From: an uncultured Chitinophagales bacterium
Lineage (GTDB): Bacteria; Bacteroidota; Bacteroidia; Chitinophagales; Chitinophagaceae
Direction of reading: 5' to 3'
DNA length: 27,454 bases
NCBI GenBank assembly: GCA_946886475.1
Contig: CAMPIQ010000030.1
Coordinates: 1 to 27,454 of the forward strand
The translations under genes were made by a program, and so were the position numbers. The notes beneath the pieces were generated by a model. The model ran no database searches. It was not told the DNA's origin and saw only the letters and a program-made list of their open reading frames with translations. Positions 1-9,200 of this stretch are shown here, one piece after another (position 1 is the first letter of the stretch; each line of letters opens with the position of its first letter).

Positions 1-21
1 TTTGCCTTTTAATTTTTCCCA

Positions 22-894
22 GTGCTGACAACAACCGAAATACTTAAAAAAGTTCGCGAGCTCGAGATAAAGAGCAAGAAACTGACCAGTGACCTTTTCA
101 CCGGGGAATACCATAGTGCTTTTAAGGGAAGGGGCATGTCTTTTAAGGAAGTGCGTGAATATTCGGCGGGAGATGATATCCGGTTTATTGACTGGAATGT
201 ATCGGCACGCTTTGGTCACCCATTCAGTAAAGTGTTTGAAGAAGAGCGGGAGCTGACGGTAATGTTACTTGTAGATGTAAGCGCAAGCGCCCTGTTTGGA
301 ACGGTCAATGCAACAAAACGGGACATATCGATTGAAATTGCAGCCGTACTTTCTTTTTCGGCTGTAAATAACAGTGATAAAATTGGTGTGATCTTTTATA
401 GTGACCGGGTAGAAAAATATATTCCGCCTAAAAAAGGCAAGCAGCATGCTCTTTATATTTTACGTCAATTATTGTCAGTGGAACCTAAAAGTAAATCCAC
501 ACAGTTAAGCACTGCACTGCGGTATTTTAATAATACAACAAGGCAAAAAAGTATTGCATTTGTTTTAAGTGATTTTATAGATGCTGATTATGGCGATGCT
601 TTAAGAGTGGTAAGTAACCGTCATGATGTGGTAGGAATCAAATTATATGATAAGATGGACCGTCTGCTTCCTGATGTAGGCATGTTGCGTATTGAGGATG
701 CTGAAACAGGAAAGCAAAAATGGATAGATACGGGAAGTGATTTTGTGAAATTTGAGTATGAAAAGGAATTCTTCAGAATAACCGATTATTCAAATGATAC
801 TTTCAGGCGGGCAGGATGCGACCTGCTGCATGTAAGAACCGATGAAGATTACGTAAAAGTGTTACAACGATTTTTTATCAGCAGGAATAAATAA
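22..894 (+). CDS. DUF58 domain protein (vWA-like, MoxR/Bat-associated)
   Basis: A 290-aa soluble protein of the DUF58 family. The family signature is visible at about residues 35-75: G-x-SF-x-EVREY, GDD-x-R-x-IDWN, then a KVFEEERE stretch. A von Willebrand A-type metal site follows as DVSAS (D85, S87, S89). These proteins usually sit beside a MoxR AAA+ ATPase and Bat proteins and are thought to act in chaperone-like or envelope-stress functions; the exact role is unknown. The frame has a TAA at 10-12, so GTG at 22 is the first usable start. The stop overlaps the next ATG by one base (TAATG), indicating an operon with the BatD-like and BatA genes. A moxR gene would be expected just upstream, outside the window (inference). 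Confidence 0.9.
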   Translation: MLTTTEILKKVRELEIKSKKLTSDLFTGEYHSAFKGRGMSFKEVREYSAGDDIRFIDWNVSARFGHPFSKVFEEERELTVMLLVDVSASALFGTVNATKRDISIEIAAVLSFSAVNNSDKIGVIFYSDRVEKYIPPKKGKQHALYILRQLLSVEPKSKSTQLSTALRYFNNTTRQKSIAFVLSDFIDADYGDALRVVSNRHDVVGIKLYDKMDRLLPDVGMLRIEDAETGKQKWIDTGSDFVKFEYEKEFFRITDYSNDTFRRAGCDLLHVRTDEDYVKVLQRFFISRNK

Positions 895-1757
895 TGAAAA
901 ACCTTTCTCTTCTGATTTTTTTCAAGATGTTACTGATCTGTGGTCATTCGCAGGAAGTAGATGCAGTGGCGGATAAAACCGCCATCCTGATCGGAGAACA
1001 ATTAAAACTTGAATTGAGAGCCGAATTCAAAAAAGGCCAGGCTGTTAAATGGATGGAGGTGGATAGTATGGCAGGATTTGAGATTTTGAATAGTTCGGAA
1101 ATTGATACCCAGCTTACAGAACTCAGTACCATTCTAACCCAGAAGATCATTCTCACCAGCTGGGATTCAGGTGAATGGAAGATCCCTTCATTCATACTAA
1201 ACAGGTCGCGGACCAAACCAATCACCATTACAGTTTCCTTTACTGAAATGGATCCTAACAAACCCTATAATGAAATAAAAGCGATCATTCCTGTGCAAAG
1301 GCCAGGAACCTATAACTGGTGGTGGTACCTCATCTTCGGTGCAATATTGGCAGGGCTATTCTTTTTGTTCTTCCCCTCATCCAGGAAGAACATTGTAAAA
1401 AAAGATCCCGAACCTGTAGATGCTTATAAGGATGCTATTTACAAACTTGACAATTTGAAAGTAAATGATGCGTTGGACCATAAAAAATTTCATACTGAAC
1501 TGATCCATATTTTCAGGCAATACCTGCACAGGAAAAAAAACATCCATTCATTTTCTAAAACCACGGGTGACCTTGTGATCCAGATAAAAAGCCTTCAATT
1601 GCCTCAAAAGGAATACACACAATTATCACAGGCATTGCAGATCAGTGATATGGTAAAATTTGCAAAATACCAGCCTTTACCGGAGGAAAATCAACAAGCC
1701 ATAATAACCATCAGGGAAAACATTGACATCATTGAGAATTTAAACCATGCTGTATAA
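894..1757 (+). CDS. BatD-like membrane protein
   Basis: A 287-aa protein with an N-terminal signal-like hydrophobic stretch (about residues 3-18), an extracytoplasmic beta-rich part to about residue 135, one strong transmembrane segment (about 141-160, Trp-rich at its start, followed by basic residues) and a cytoplasmic helical tail of about 120 residues. This architecture and the position between a DUF58 gene and a BatA gene fit the BatD-like component of Bacteroidota Bat operons. It is much shorter than classical BatD (usually 500 residues or more), so it may be a single-module form. The start touches the DUF58 stop and the end overlaps the BatA start by 11 bases, suggesting translational coupling. 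The assignment rests on context and topology more than on a motif. Confidence 0.7.
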   Translation: MKNLSLLIFFKMLLICGHSQEVDAVADKTAILIGEQLKLELRAEFKKGQAVKWMEVDSMAGFEILNSSEIDTQLTELSTILTQKIILTSWDSGEWKIPSFILNRSRTKPITITVSFTEMDPNKPYNEIKAIIPVQRPGTYNWWWYLIFGAILAGLFFLFFPSSRKNIVKKDPEPVDAYKDAIYKLDNLKVNDALDHKKFHTELIHIFRQYLHRKKNIHSFSKTTGDLVIQIKSLQLPQKEYTQLSQALQISDMVKFAKYQPLPEENQQAIITIRENIDIIENLNHAV

Positions 1758-2745
1758 CTGGCTGCGCGATATAGAATTTAAAAATGAATGGGTTCTACCC
1801 ATATTGCTTGTTATGCCCCTGCTAGCCTGGTATTATTACCGTACGGGTACTTTCAGGAAATCTACTTTTAAGGTCACAACATCAGAGGCCTTTAAAATCA
1901 GGACGGTTAAAAATACTTTGTTTAATCTGCCTTTCTGGTTGCGGTTGCTCTCTATTGGATGTATCATTCTTGCCCTTGCCCGGCCGCAGATAAAAGATGT
2001 TCAGACCAGGGCTACCGGTCAGGGAATTGATATCATTTTGTGTATGGATGTAAGTGGAAGCATGACCACAACAGATTTCACTCCATCCCGACTGGCTGTT
2101 GCCAAACAAATGGCTGCAGAATTCGTAAGTCAGCGTCCGGTTGATCAGATAGGGCTGGTGATCTTTCAGGGAGAAAGTTTTACCCAGTTCCCATTGACAA
2201 CCGATCATGCCGCTTTACTTGAGCAGATCAGCCATCTCAGAAGCGGGATGCTTATAGATGGTACCGCCATTGGAGAAGGTTTAGCCACTTCGGTAGAGAG
2301 ACTGGCGTCCAGCAAATCAAGAAGCAAGGTTGTGATACTGCTAACCGATGGGAATGAACAACCATCTTCACAAAGACTGATAGATCCCTATACTGCACTT
2401 GAAATTGCAAAAGCGAAAAATGTGAAAGTATATACCATCGGCATGGGTGTGGCTGGAGTGAAAGCAGTGGAAGAAAAAGGTGCCCTGCAGGGTGAGAATA
2501 CTTTTTTGGATGAGGATTTATTAAAACGTATCGCCACCGAAACAGGTGGTGAATATTACAGGGCAACGGACAATGAAAGCCTGCTGAATGTTTATAACCA
2601 GATTGACAGGCTTGAAAAATCGGAAATTGATATAGTAACCAAAACAAGATTTCAGGAGCAGTTCATGTATTTTATAATGGCTGCACTATTCTTCGTTTCA
2701 TTGGACATAATTTTGAGATATACTTATTTACGATCATTTCCTTAA
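1747..2745 (+). CDS. batA: BatA-type von Willebrand factor A membrane protein
   Basis: A 332-aa membrane-anchored vWA protein. Two hydrophobic segments lie near the N-terminus (about 17-32 and 60-78), the vWA domain covers about 92-295, and a final transmembrane segment lies at about 305-325. The metal-ion-dependent adhesion site is complete: D101-x-S103-x-S105 in DVSGS, T173 in DGTA and D201 in LLTDG. This matches BatA of the Bacteroidota Bat (aerotolerance) operons, believed to act in the periplasm with MoxR and other Bat proteins. No BatB, BatC or BatE gene follows: the next gene, two bases on, is rsgA. The DUF58, BatD-like and BatA genes therefore form a reduced set here. Confidence 0.85.
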   Translation: MLYNWLRDIEFKNEWVLPILLVMPLLAWYYYRTGTFRKSTFKVTTSEAFKIRTVKNTLFNLPFWLRLLSIGCIILALARPQIKDVQTRATGQGIDIILCMDVSGSMTTTDFTPSRLAVAKQMAAEFVSQRPVDQIGLVIFQGESFTQFPLTTDHAALLEQISHLRSGMLIDGTAIGEGLATSVERLASSKSRSKVVILLTDGNEQPSSQRLIDPYTALEIAKAKNVKVYTIGMGVAGVKAVEEKGALQGENTFLDEDLLKRIATETGGEYYRATDNESLLNVYNQIDRLEKSEIDIVTKTRFQEQFMYFIMAALFFVSLDIILRYTYLRSFP

Positions 2746-2747
2746 TT

Positions 2748-3674
2748 ATGAAGGGTATTGTTTACAGGTCTACGGGCAGCTGGTATTATATTAAAGACGA
2801 AGAAAATAGTTTTCGCAATGGCCGTATCAAGGGAGTAATGAAGCTGGATGGTATTACTTCAACCAATCCTATAGCAGTGGGCGACAGGGTTGAATTTAAT
2901 GATGAAGGAGCGGAGGGCGCCGTGATCATAACTAAAATTGAAGACAGGAAAAATTACATCAACCGGCAGTCGCCAAGGCATAAGCACCAGCAGCATATTG
3001 TGGCTTCAAATCTTGATCAGTCCTTATTACTGGCCACCGTAAAAGAACCCAGGACCTCTCAGGGATTTATCGACCGTTTTCTGGTAGTCTGCGAAATGTA
3101 CCACGTACCTGCCATTATACTTTTTAATAAGACTGACCTTTACAAAGAAAAAGAATTTGCATTGCTCGGTTATTTCCAGGAAGTATATGAGCAAATTGGT
3201 TACCGGGTAATGAGCATGAGCCTTGTTGATAACAAAGGCATAGAAAACGTAGCGGATCTGCTGAAGGGAAAAACTACCCTGATCAGCGGACATAGTGGTG
3301 TGGGAAAATCTTCATTCATCAATACCATCGTTCCCGAACTGGCCATAAAAACCCAGGATGTAAGCGGATGGAGTGGTAAAGGCCAGCATACAACCACCTT
3401 TGCTGAAATGTATGACCTGCCATCAGGAGGCCGCATCATTGATACACCGGGTATGAAAGAATTTGGACTGGTTGGTATAGAACGCCAGGAACTATCAGGT
3501 TACTTCCCTGAAATGCGGCAAAGATTGAATAACTGCCAGTTCAATAATTGCATGCACGTTAATGAACCTGGTTGTGCAATAAAAGATGCAGTAGTGGAAG
3601 GGCTTATCAATGAGGACAGGTATGTGAGCTATGTGAATATACTCGACTCCATTAAAGAGCAGAACTGGGATTAA
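2748..3674 (+). CDS. rsgA: Small ribosomal subunit biogenesis GTPase RsgA
   Basis: A 308-aa circularly permuted GTPase that assists late maturation of the 30S subunit. An N-terminal OB-fold covers about residues 1-75. The G motifs come in permuted order: G4 NKTD at 127-130, then the P-loop GHSGVGKS at 181-188, then G3 DTPG at 232-235. The C-terminal zinc site has the exact family spacing C263-x4-C268-x-H270-x5-C276. Length and motif order are typical. It begins two bases after the batA stop and is probably co-transcribed with it, although the functions seem unrelated. It converges with the minus-strand gene ending at 3695. Confidence 0.97.
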   Translation: MKGIVYRSTGSWYYIKDEENSFRNGRIKGVMKLDGITSTNPIAVGDRVEFNDEGAEGAVIITKIEDRKNYINRQSPRHKHQQHIVASNLDQSLLLATVKEPRTSQGFIDRFLVVCEMYHVPAIILFNKTDLYKEKEFALLGYFQEVYEQIGYRVMSMSLVDNKGIENVADLLKGKTTLISGHSGVGKSSFINTIVPELAIKTQDVSGWSGKGQHTTTFAEMYDLPSGGRIIDTPGMKEFGLVGIERQELSGYFPEMRQRLNNCQFNNCMHVNEPGCAIKDAVVEGLINEDRYVSYVNILDSIKEQNWD

Positions 3675-3694
3675 GAATGTAAGGGCTATAGCTT

Positions 3695-4027
3695 TTAAGC
3701 AATACGCTTTCTGGTATCAACCGTAAGCAATTTCGTTTCAAGAACGTTCGCCAGTTCCACCACAGCTTTGTTATCTCTTTTACGTGCATCCTTTGTTTTT
3801 GTTGGAAAAACTGAAATGCCATTGTAAATGCTGTATTGAAGGGTCAATGCGTTGTGACCTAAAACGAAATCCCAGCTGATGGCATCAAAGTCATCTTCTT
3901 TATTGGTGAAGATCACTTTAAGATCATCGCTTAAGATATCAGCTATCTGGTAAAATCTTTTCAAACCGCCATCATCATCAATGACAGCTTCTGTACAACC
4001 TAAAGTTGTTCGTAGGGTGAGGCTCAT
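3695..4027 (-). CDS. Conserved-looking hypothetical protein, 110 aa
   Basis: A 110-residue soluble protein that I do not recognise. It has no signal peptide, transmembrane segment or known catalytic motif. It starts with MSLTLRTT, has an acidic middle (DDDGG, NKEDDFDA) and ends with a Lys/Arg-rich helical tail (KTKDARKRDNKAVVELANVLETK). ATG at 4025-4027 is the natural start. The reading frame is intact, with no competing ORF on the other strand. It is convergent with rsgA, only 20 bases away, and the GCTATAGC palindrome at 3685-3692 lies in the gap. Function unknown. Confidence 0.7.
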   Translation of the reverse strand: MSLTLRTTLGCTEAVIDDDGGLKRFYQIADILSDDLKVIFTNKEDDFDAISWDFVLGHNALTLQYSIYNGISVFPTKTKDARKRDNKAVVELANVLETKLLTVDTRKRIA

Positions 4028-4087
4028 AAGAAAACCTTTTTAATTAATAAACAATCTTACTATAAGACAACAAATCAAACCGTTTTG

Positions 4088-4100
4088 TTGCATTATGCAA
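4088..4100. repeat. 13-bp inverted repeat TTGCAT-T-ATGCAA
   Basis: Perfect 6-bp arms around one central base, lying between the 3' end of the small lipoprotein gene (stop at 4104) and the start of the 110-aa gene (4027), both on the minus strand. It could be an operator for the downstream gene or part of a weak hairpin. No T-run follows it on the minus strand, so it is not a standard terminator. Confidence 0.35.
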
Positions 4101-4103
4101 TTG

Positions 4104-4277
4104 TTATGCCTTGAATTTTCCTGCCTTTCTTTGTTCTTTTTTGGACATGTCGAGTGCTTTCTCGGCACCTACATTGCGTCCATTATTACCACACCCATAC
4201 TTCGGCTGAAATAAACTGCATGAAGAAACAAATAATGATAAACTGAGAAGGTAAATTGTGTAGCGTACAGCTTTCAT
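4104..4277 (-). CDS. Small lipoprotein, 57 aa
   Basis: A 57-residue protein starting MKAVRYTIYLLSLSLF, a classic lipoprotein signal peptide with lipobox V-S-S-C (Cys about residue 20). A short hydrophilic mature part of about 37 residues follows, with two further Cys-Gly features (KYGCGNNGRN) and a basic tail ending RKAGKFKA. I prefer ATG at 4275-4277 over an upstream in-frame start at 4358, because the upstream extension would place a hydrophilic leader before the signal peptide and overlap the gamma-carbonic-anhydrase gene. Tiny Cys/Gly lipoproteins of this kind are common in Bacteroidota; function unknown. The gene lies 41 bases after the end of the gamma-carbonic-anhydrase gene and is probably co-transcribed with it. 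Confidence 0.7.
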   Translation of the reverse strand: MKAVRYTIYLLSLSLFVSSCSLFQPKYGCGNNGRNVGAEKALDMSKKEQRKAGKFKA

Positions 4278-4318
4278 TTGATAACGGTTTATATAAAGAT
4301 AAAAGGAAATGCCGAAGT

Positions 4319-4858
4319 TTAAAATTGTTCCCCGGCAATATTTACCGATCCAAACCATTTTGCATAGCCTACATAGTTGTTGGCTATCCTATTGATCTCA
4401 CCTTCAACCTTTTCGGTAGAAATATCTTTAACTTTTTTTGCTGGAATTCCTGCATAAACCGCTCCCTGTTCACAAATGGTTCCTTCAAGCACCACGGCCC
4501 CTGCCGCAATTATGGTGTTGCTGTGAATCACTGCATTGTCCATAATTATGGCGCCCATTCCAATCAATACATTGTCATGAACCTGGCAACCGTGAACAAT
4601 TGCATTGTGGCCTATTGAAACATTATTGCCGATTAGGGTTTTGGTTCTTTTAAAAGTGCAGTGGATAACGGCTCCATCCTGAATGTTAACTTTATTTCCA
4701 ATGCGGATGCTGTTCACATCACCTCTTACTACCGTGTTGAACCAGATGCTGCATTCATCTCCCATAATTACATCTCCAACGATAGTAGCATTTGGAGCAA
4801 TGAAGCAGGTTTTGCCCCATTTTGGAAAATTATCCTCTACCGGAAGTATTAACGCCAT
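4319..4858 (-). CDS. Gamma-carbonic-anhydrase-like hexapeptide-repeat protein
   Basis: A 179-aa protein of the left-handed beta-helix gamma-carbonic anhydrase family (YrdA/PaaY/Cam-like). Hexapeptide repeats run through about residues 15-150. The three metal-binding histidines of the family are in place: H66 in VIH-C, and H84 and H89 in GHNAIVHG; the RGDVNSIRIG block at 45-54 is also typical. Such proteins form trimers with zinc or iron at the subunit interface; some are carbonic anhydrases, others acyltransferase-like or of unknown activity, so the exact reaction is open. Length is normal. It is divergent from the aminotransferase gene at 4973 and upstream of the small lipoprotein gene. Confidence 0.92.
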   Translation of the reverse strand: MALILPVEDNFPKWGKTCFIAPNATIVGDVIMGDECSIWFNTVVRGDVNSIRIGNKVNIQDGAVIHCTFKRTKTLIGNNVSIGHNAIVHGCQVHDNVLIGMGAIIMDNAVIHSNTIIAAGAVVLEGTICEQGAVYAGIPAKKVKDISTEKVEGEINRIANNYVGYAKWFGSVNIAGEQF

Positions 4859-4885
4859 TTTTTGGGAACAAAGATGAAGAAATGA

Positions 4886-4962
4886 GTTGATAAGTAGATG
4901 GGCTGATGGGATGTGAGGCTTCTCTCCTTATTAACCGGGCCATTTATCAACTTGTCAACTTT
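4886..4962. repeat. Degenerate 8-bp tandem repeats with inverted arms
   Basis: In the 114-base divergent intergenic region, GATGGGCT and GATGGGAT lie in tandem at 4897-4912, and TCAACTTG and TCAACTTT at 4947-4962. In addition GTTGATAA (4886-4893) is the reverse complement of TTATCAAC (4944-4951). The result is a loose pair of inverted arms about 50 bases apart, upstream of the aminotransferase gene. Confidence 0.5.
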
Positions 4963-4968
4963 ACTTTG
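4961..4968 (+). promoter_or_regulatory. Possible -7 box TTACTTTG
   Basis: TTACTTTG is one base off the Bacteroidota -7 consensus TAnnTTTG and ends four bases before ATG 4973. The same octamer precedes the genes at 9806 and 10808. No convincing -33 TTG box was found at the expected distance, so this remains tentative. If correct, the transcript would have an almost absent leader. Confidence 0.35.
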
Positions 4969-4972
4969 CACC

Positions 4973-6163
4973 ATGAATCTGCGGCAATTATTTATTCAAC
5001 ACCTGGCTCAGACCTCATCAGAACCGCTGGCACTGGAAATTGTAAAAGCGGAAGGTTGTGAACTTACGGATGCCTCCGGTAAAAAATACCTTGATCTGAT
5101 TGGCGGCATCAGTGTAGCCAATATTGGCCACAGCCATCCAAGGGTAATTGAATCGGTTAAAAAACAACTCGACGCTTATATGCATGTGATGGTGTATGGT
5201 GAATTTGTGCAAAGCCCGCAGGTTCAATATGCAAAACTCCTGACAGACCATTTGCCAGCTTCTCTCAACACCGTATATTTTACCAATTCAGGAGCTGAAG
5301 CAGTGGAAGGCGCAATGAAACTTGCAAAAAGAGTTAGCAACCGGACGGAGATCGTTTGCTTTAATAATTCTTACCATGGATCAACCCAGGGTGCGCTAAG
5401 CATGATCGGGAGTGAATACTGGCGCAATGCATTCAGGCCTTTATTACCGGGAATACATCGTTTGGATTATAATTCTTTTGATGACCTGAATTTAATTAAT
5501 GAGCGCACCGCCTGTGTTATAGCAGAAACCATTCAGGCGGAGGCTGGAATTATCCATCCTTCCGTTGACTGGATGAAAGCCCTGGCCCGCCGCTGCAAGG
5601 AAACAGGGACCTTACTTATACTTGACGAAATTCAATCCGGATTTGGCAGAACAGGCAGGCTTTGGGGTTTTGAGAATTTTGAAATTGTGCCCGATGTTTT
5701 ATTACTTGGCAAAGCCCTGGGTGGGGGCATGCCGCTTGGAGCTTTTATAGCAGATCAAAAATTAATGGCACAGCTAACAGAAAATCCTGTTCTTGGCCAT
5801 ATCACCACTTTTGGAGGTCACCCAATATCGTGCACAGCAGGCATGGAAGCATTCAGGGTTTTAATTGAAGAAGACCTGATAACAGAGGTAAAATCCAAAT
5901 CAGCAATTTTTAAACAGAAACTGGTTCATAGATCTATCAGGTCAGTAAATTCCTCAGGTTTATGGATGGCAGTTGAATTTGACAGTTTCCAAACCTGTAA
6001 AAAAATAATTGACCAATGTATTTCTAAAGGCCTGCTTACCGATTGGTTCCTGTTTTCTGCTCATTGCCTCAGAATTTCCCCGCCATTGACCATTTCAATT
6101 GAACAAATAGAGAAAGCCTGCCGGATCATCCTGGATTCCCTGGATCAGCAAGGTCAGTTTTAA
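4973..6163 (+). CDS. Class III PLP-dependent aminotransferase
   Basis: A 396-aa fold-type I, class III aminotransferase (acetylornithine/ornithine/omega-amino-acid transaminase group). Visible landmarks: the substrate loop GGISVANIGHSHP near residues 43-55, NSGAEAVEGAMKLAK, the SYHGST motif, the PLP-pyridine aspartate D218 in ILDEIQSGFGRTG, the Schiff-base lysine K247 in GKALGGG, and TTFGGHP for phosphate binding from the partner subunit. The reaction is transfer of an amino group to a keto acid; the substrate cannot be fixed from sequence. I place the start at ATG 4973 (MNLRQLFIQHL) rather than an in-frame ATG at 4913, because family proteins begin about there and a promoter-like box lies just before it. 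The gene is followed 41 bases later by the TraB/GumN gene. Confidence 0.93.
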   Translation: MNLRQLFIQHLAQTSSEPLALEIVKAEGCELTDASGKKYLDLIGGISVANIGHSHPRVIESVKKQLDAYMHVMVYGEFVQSPQVQYAKLLTDHLPASLNTVYFTNSGAEAVEGAMKLAKRVSNRTEIVCFNNSYHGSTQGALSMIGSEYWRNAFRPLLPGIHRLDYNSFDDLNLINERTACVIAETIQAEAGIIHPSVDWMKALARRCKETGTLLILDEIQSGFGRTGRLWGFENFEIVPDVLLLGKALGGGMPLGAFIADQKLMAQLTENPVLGHITTFGGHPISCTAGMEAFRVLIEEDLITEVKSKSAIFKQKLVHRSIRSVNSSGLWMAVEFDSFQTCKKIIDQCISKGLLTDWFLFSAHCLRISPPLTISIEQIEKACRIILDSLDQQGQF

Positions 6164-6204
6164 CTTTCAGGCTTTTGATTATCTTGGCAAAAAACCAAAA
6201 CAAG

Positions 6205-9200
6205 ATGCTAAGATCCCGTGCCGGCATATTGGTAATATTATTAATTATTGCCTCAACAACTTTTTCCCAACAACAGAAATGGCCAAATACTTTGCTCTGG
6301 AAGATCAGTGGTAATGGTTTGGAAAAGCCTTCCTATCTGTATGGCACCATGCACCTGCAGGATAAAAGGCTTTTTCAATTCACTGATTCGGTTTACAGTT
6401 CCCTGGAGAAAGTGGATGGTTTTGCATTAGAGATCGATTTTAATGAATTAATGGACAGCATTTTCAAGCGCGGCTTCCGTGAGGCTGAAAACGAAGTGCT
6501 GGATAAGGAAGATGTTAAGCTTGATAAGAAAAAAATTGACAGGTCAGTGGATTCCATTATGAAAGAACTGGACCTGGATCCTGAAAGCCTTACAAAAAAA
6601 GACCTGAAGAAGATCAGGGATTACAGAATGAACAAGCTTGTGCAGCAGGGAGAGATGAACACTATTGTAGACGGTTATTTATATGGATTGGCATTACGGA
6701 TGGGGAAATGGGTAGGAGGTATTGAAGATGTTTCGGACCAGTTGGATCTGAAGGATGAGCTGGGCGCAGACCTGTCACCTGAAGAAGTGTTCATGCCGGA
6801 GAAAAATTTAAAGAGTGGACTTGAGGAATTAATCAAGATCTACATTAATAGCGACCTGCAAAGCATTGCCGAATATGTTGATGGAAAATACCACCAGGAT
6901 ATAATGGATAAACTGCTTGTACAGAGAAATATAAAAATGGCTAAAAGAATGGACAGCCTCAGTAGCCAGAGGACTATGTTCTTTGCTGTTGGTGCTGCAC
7001 ACCTGCCAGGAGAAACAGGCGTGATCAGTTTATTAAGAGAAAAGGGATTTGTTGTAAGTCCTGTTTTTTCAACACAATCCATTACTCCTGAAAAATATGC
7101 GGACAAACTGCAAAAACTCCCATGGCAAAAAGTTGAAAATGAAGCGTACCAGGTTGAGATGCCCGGCATGCCCGGCGAACATGCCATGTTTGGACAGATG
7201 CTGAAAATGAAGGTTTATTTTGATCTGCCTTCAATGACCTTTTATATGTCAGGCCATACAATAGCCAGTTCAGGTACAGCCGATATCGATAAGGCCTTTG
7301 CCAATATGGCTGATAAGATGGGGAACAAAGAAAAAAAGATAAAAACCAAAAACATTTCCTATGGCGAAATAAAAGGAAAGGAGGGCAGTTTTGATACACA
7401 AAGTGGGGCATTAAGGATGCGGATGATGAAGAAAAATAATTCTGTTTACTTTTTGATGGTAGTATCAACAAAAAAATCAAACCTGGATAATCAGGATGTA
7501 AATAAATACTTTAATTCATTTTTAGCTAAAGAATTCAATGCCTCTGCGGAATGGACCAGGTTTTCCATTCCCGGAAAGGGATTTACAATTGATTTACCCG
7601 GCACGCCAAAGCCTAATCCTGTTATTGATGAAAAAGCAGAGGGTTCTCAATGGAAGTTTCATACCTATGATCTGGTAGATAACCAGAAAGGCATGTATTA
7701 CCTGATACAGGTGAGGGAGATTGGAGCAGGATATTATCTTGAGGGAGACAGCTCTTATTTTTCATTATATAAGCAGGATATCTCTTCCAGGTTTGAAAAA
7801 ATGATTAGCGAAGAGCAGTTTAGTTTCGGAGGATGGCCTGCATTCAGACTTGAGGTTTCATTGAAGCCTGATGCACTTTTCAGAATGTTCAATGTGATCA
7901 GGGGAAACCGTGTATATGCAATTGTAGTAGGAGGAAGTGATGGCGCTGATTTCTCTGACGCAGAACGGGCTTTCAGTTCTTTCCAGCTTTTGGAATACGA
8001 AGAAGAAAGCTGGTCCGACCTGCAAACAGAAAGTTTTTATACAAAAGCGCCAGCTTCTTTTATCAAAAATGCTGTAGACAGCACGCTTGCTTCTTCTGAA
8101 GAACACTTCACCAGTTATGATGAGAACACTTCTGTTTCATTTGAGGTTTTTAAAACGGTTGTTTCTCCTTTTTACTGGATTAAAAACGACAGCACTTATT
8201 ACGATTTGCAGGTAAATGCTTACAAGGACTATAACGATTCTGTTATTCACAAGCAGACTGTGTACAATGGCAACCTGAAAGGAATTGATTACCTGCTGGA
8301 AAAAGACAACAACAATACTTTACGCAAGGTCAGGATGTTTGTAAACAAGGATACATTGTATGCACTTGTTGCCTATATCCCAAAGCAAATGAAAGATGAC
8401 CGGAATGTAAATTTATTTTTCAGTGAGTTTAGTGTGAGGAATGAGGTTATGCCGGTTATCTATGAAAATAAATCAAGGCAATTACTGCAGGCTTTAAGAT
8501 CTGATGATTCTGCAACATTTTATTCTGCCCTGAGTGTGTTGGAACAGGTGAGCTTTTCAAAAGATGAGTTGCCCATGTTGCATGAGGCGCTTGTTGAATC
8601 CTATCAGGAAACTGAAGACTATTATACAGTGAATGATAAGATCTCACAGGTGCTGGAAGATATGGCCGATGGATCTACTTTGAAGTTTATAGAAAAAAAT
8701 TACCATGGTCTGGAAAATGAAAAAGAACATGTGAAAATCAATATGCTTCAGGTGCTTGCTCATACCAAAACCCTGGAATCATATGATCTGTTCAAAAGAT
8801 TGCTGATTGCAGATCCGCCCGCACACGGTAATGCAGATGAGCTGAATTATCCATTACATGATTCGCTCAGTCTCACCAGAACATTATTTCCGGAACTTCT
8901 ACGCCTTGCTTCAGATTCCATTATGGGCGAAGTGGTGGCTGACGTGGCGCTGGTGTTGCTGGATAGTGCATTGATAACCCGGGAGGATATTTTACCGGCA
9001 AGACAAATATTTCTTCAGCAGGCCATAACGAAACTGCAGGCCATCGGAGAAGAAAATGAGAACCAGCCGTTGTTGTACAGGTGGATCGGTATTCTTGGTC
9101 ATTTGAATGATACTGAGAGTAATGAGGTATTAAAACAGGTTGCAGCACTGGACGACCTGGAATATAAGTATGATGCCATTCTTAAACTGGTAAAAAACAA

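Noticed and set aside
1..21. 3' end of an upstream gene (in-frame TAA at 10-12)
   Set aside because: Nine bases of frame are too few to identify any gene; moxR is expected there but cannot be supported.
3685..3692. GCTATAGC palindrome between rsgA and the convergent gene as a terminator
   Set aside because: A fully self-complementary 8-mer has no room for a loop and there is only a weak T-run, so no terminator is claimed.
4256..4618. 120-codon open frame on the plus strand
   Set aside because: Antisense to the gamma-carbonic-anhydrase gene, whose hexapeptide repeats and metal histidines show the minus strand is the coding one.
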